Source: an uncultured Chloroflexaceae bacterium (GTDB taxonomy: Bacteria > Chloroflexota > Chloroflexia > Chloroflexales > Chloroflexaceae). Taken from it: a stretch of 15,651 nucleotides of DNA. Below, one piece after another: positions 15,001 to 15,651 of the stretch (its first letter is position 1; every line of letters starts with the position of its first letter). The stretch covers positions 1 to 15,651 of the forward strand of contig CAKZQX010000843.1 of NCBI GenBank assembly GCA_937141995.1, given 5' to 3'. The notes beneath the pieces are model-generated. The model worked only from the letters and a program-made list of their open reading frames with translations. It was not told the DNA's origin and made no database searches. The position numbers and the translations under genes were made by a program.

Positions 15001-15651
15001 AGGGCCGCGTCGAGATCAGCAGCACCTATCCCTATACGGGGAACTATAGCCTGCTGCTTGACGATGCTGCAGGGAATCTGGTCTACTCACATGCTGCGGC
15101 AATTCTGGCACTCGATTTGAGTGGACAGAGTAATGTCGATCTGAGTTTTATATGGCGTGGCTTTGATGATGAAAATGATACCGATGACGGTATTTTTATT
15201 AGCGACGATAACGGCGCAACCTGGCAGCAGGTTTTTTCATTCAACAACGGCCCCATGAGCTTTACACAGGAAACCATTGATCTGGATGCGGCCGCTAGCG
15301 CTGCCGGAAGGAGCCTGACCAGCCAGTTCCTGGTTAAATTCCAGTTCTACGATAACTATCCTGTTAGTTCTGACGGCTATGCTATTGATAGTGTTCAGGT
15401 GACCGGCGGGACTACCAGTACGGCCAATCTTAGTATGCCGACCTTCAGTGGCAACCCGGGTGAAACCATTCAGGTGCCTATTGATGCCAGCGATGTGCAA
15501 GGTTTGCTAGCCACCGACATGATGATTACCTATGATAGTGCCGTGCTTGCCGCACAGAGTGTAAGTACTGGCAGCCTGACCTCCGGTTGGATTCAGCAGG
15601 CTAATACGACCACGCCGGGGCAGGTCGTCATCAGTATGGCAGGTGCGCTGC
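12015..15651 (+). CDS. Secreted reprolysin-like zinc metalloprotease with FN3, jelly-roll and cohesin modules (3' end outside window)
   Basis: The frame is open for 1212 codons to the right edge. Residues about 16-46 form a basic/hydrophobic signal segment ending in VYA. A prodomain-like region follows to about residue 210. The catalytic domain (about 213-440) starts with VIDVMIVYTSAAR and holds the metzincin zinc site HEMGHNMGAQHD: H346, E347, H350 and H356. The Met-turn is VMAY, with M384. This predicts a secreted, zinc-dependent endopeptidase of the reprolysin/M12B-like type. Several Cys (312, 337 and near 390) could form disulfides. Then comes FN3 (447-536), a carboxypeptidase-regulatory-like beta domain (543-626) and a MAM-like jelly roll (631-786). 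The same three recur at about 791-884, 888-971 and 975-1132. From about 1136 the sequence (GNPGETIQVPIDASDV..., MMITYDSAVL) matches the start of a cohesin-type domain, cut by the window. It is more AT-rich than the leftward block. The natural substrate is unknown. Confidence 0.9.
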   Translation, partial: MAPNRYAVGSRRRPRVWFLAFALISSFIFVLWWRAVPPLSTNVYAENTSDTMLFQAAPLAEDVDHNRVHDPTIVRSRLVTVNFATAVEDHVPDEHLPTTSERLILNLFDDATFTATRERVEYHSRTNFTWIGTIEHEPQSSVTLVFADGLLVGNIALRNGFYQIRAIDTTTHRILQIDQSAFPEEDPPVVDEVPADTNSAAPDMTANDDGSVIDVMIVYTSAARAAEGSTTAIRNLLDLIVAETNTGYANSGITQRINLVHMAEVSYSETSNSSIDLVALEDPADGYMDAVHTWRDTYYADIVVLITESTYCGRAALMTTTTIDFAPKAFSVVSRTCASGNLSVPHEMGHNMGAQHDRPYAFSAIIYDYAYGYVAPDYSFRTVMAYFNSCPSYDCPRINYWSNPDVTYNGQSTGVYYSYANAADNRRTLNNTAIYAANWRDSSQAPPTAPSNLNVTPVSSTQLILSWNDNSSNESGFEIERAPTGSGNWNTIATIPANIESYTDNSLTCNTSYEYRVRAYNSSSSSSYSNIASATTDACLPTTYTIEGYVNDTAGNGIGGITIDFGGSQPSVTTDSSGFYSQSGFDDGSYIVSVNAISYAFSPYEDLIAVSGSDVTHNITGYSFTPISPPFSDDFESGSLGNAWAIETDYEGRVQVSSSYPDTGSYSLLLDDASGNSVKSHAAALLALDLSNQSDIDFSFTWREFSDEDDLDDGVFISDDNGATWQQVFSFNNGPTTFTQETIDLDAAASTAGMSLTSQFLVKFQFYDDYSVSTDGYAIDNVQISAIPALPDTPTGLSAYATSTSQIHLDWIDTSDNEDGFTIERSLSDTVGSWTPIATTGSNAESYDDSGLTCGTTYYYRISAYNAAGSSPFSSVMQTHTSDCPATDYTIEGYVRDAGGNGITGVTVDFAGAQPVVTTDSSGYYSQSGFTDGNYTVSADSSGYVFSPYEDSVTVSSSNVIHDITGTTLTPVGLPFSDGFESGSLSSPWAIETDYEGRVEISSTYPYTGNYSLLLDDAAGNLVYSHAAAILALDLSGQSNVDLSFIWRGFDDENDTDDGIFISDDNGATWQQVFSFNNGPMSFTQETIDLDAAASAAGRSLTSQFLVKFQFYDNYPVSSDGYAIDSVQVTGGTTSTANLSMPTFSGNPGETIQVPIDASDVQGLLATDMMITYDSAVLAAQSVSTGSLTSGWIQQANTTTPGQVVISMAGAL
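13353..15420. repeat. Internal tandem duplication, unit about 1035 bases, two copies
   Basis: The FN3/regulatory-like/MAM-like block is repeated with about 345-residue spacing: IEGYV occurs at 13650 and again at 14685. Protein blocks such as SLTSQFLVKFQFYD and WAIETDYEGRV are preserved, while many third codon positions differ. The duplication is therefore clear but not recent. Confidence 0.88.

Noticed and set aside
13353..15420. Duplicated block as a mobile element or assembly error
   Set aside because: The copies differ at many silent positions and keep module boundaries in frame, which fits an old internal gene duplication.

Overview
The window carries six protein genes. A four-gene, leftward (minus-strand) block fills roughly bases 1-10309. 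A small regulator gene and a large secreted-protease gene follow on the plus strand (11103 to the right edge). I see no tRNA, rRNA, CRISPR array, transposase or phage gene. The gene mix suggests a Chloroflexota bacterium (Chloroflexus/Herpetosiphon-like): large STAND/AAA ATPases with TPR tails, an ATPase fused to an OmpR-type DNA-binding domain, DNRLRE and cohesin-type secreted proteins, and short LuxR-type HTH proteins. This is inference from family content, not a taxonomic proof.

Left block, read 5'->3' on the minus strand. (a) 10309-6680 encodes a secreted 1209-residue protein with a signal peptide, a DNRLRE-type adhesive/carbohydrate-binding module, and a region with a Cys-His-Asp set resembling a papain-fold cysteine peptidase. 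(b) After a 123-base gap holding two perfect inverted repeats, 6556-2261 encodes a 1431-residue protein. It has an aminoglycoside-phosphotransferase-like kinase domain, a STAND-like NTPase domain whose Walker A lysine is replaced, and a long TPR tail. (c) After 39 bases, 2221-1202 encodes a compact 339-residue STAND-like ATPase with an intact P-loop. (d) After 5 bases, 1196 to beyond the left edge encodes an ATPase with intact Walker A and B and the start of an OmpR/PhoB-like winged-helix domain. Genes b, c and d look like one translationally linked operon. It could join a kinase-type enzyme, two active ATPases, one degenerate ATPase and a DNA-binding output in a single signalling or conflict pathway. 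Gene a may be co-transcribed with them.

Middle (10310-12014). Two gene-poor, visibly more AT-rich stretches flank a 156-residue protein made of two tandem LuxR/GerE helix-turn-helix domains and nothing else. A 14-base perfect dyad lies about 100 bases upstream of it.

Right block (12015 to the right edge). One open, unfinished reading frame encodes a secreted metzincin (reprolysin-like) zinc protease. Its tail is an internal tandem duplication of about 345 residues (fibronectin III + carboxypeptidase-regulatory-like + MAM-like jelly roll, twice), followed by the start of a cohesin-type domain. The window thus places a putative secreted Cys-type protein and a secreted zinc protease on either side of a minimal double-HTH regulator, next to an NTPase/kinase operon.
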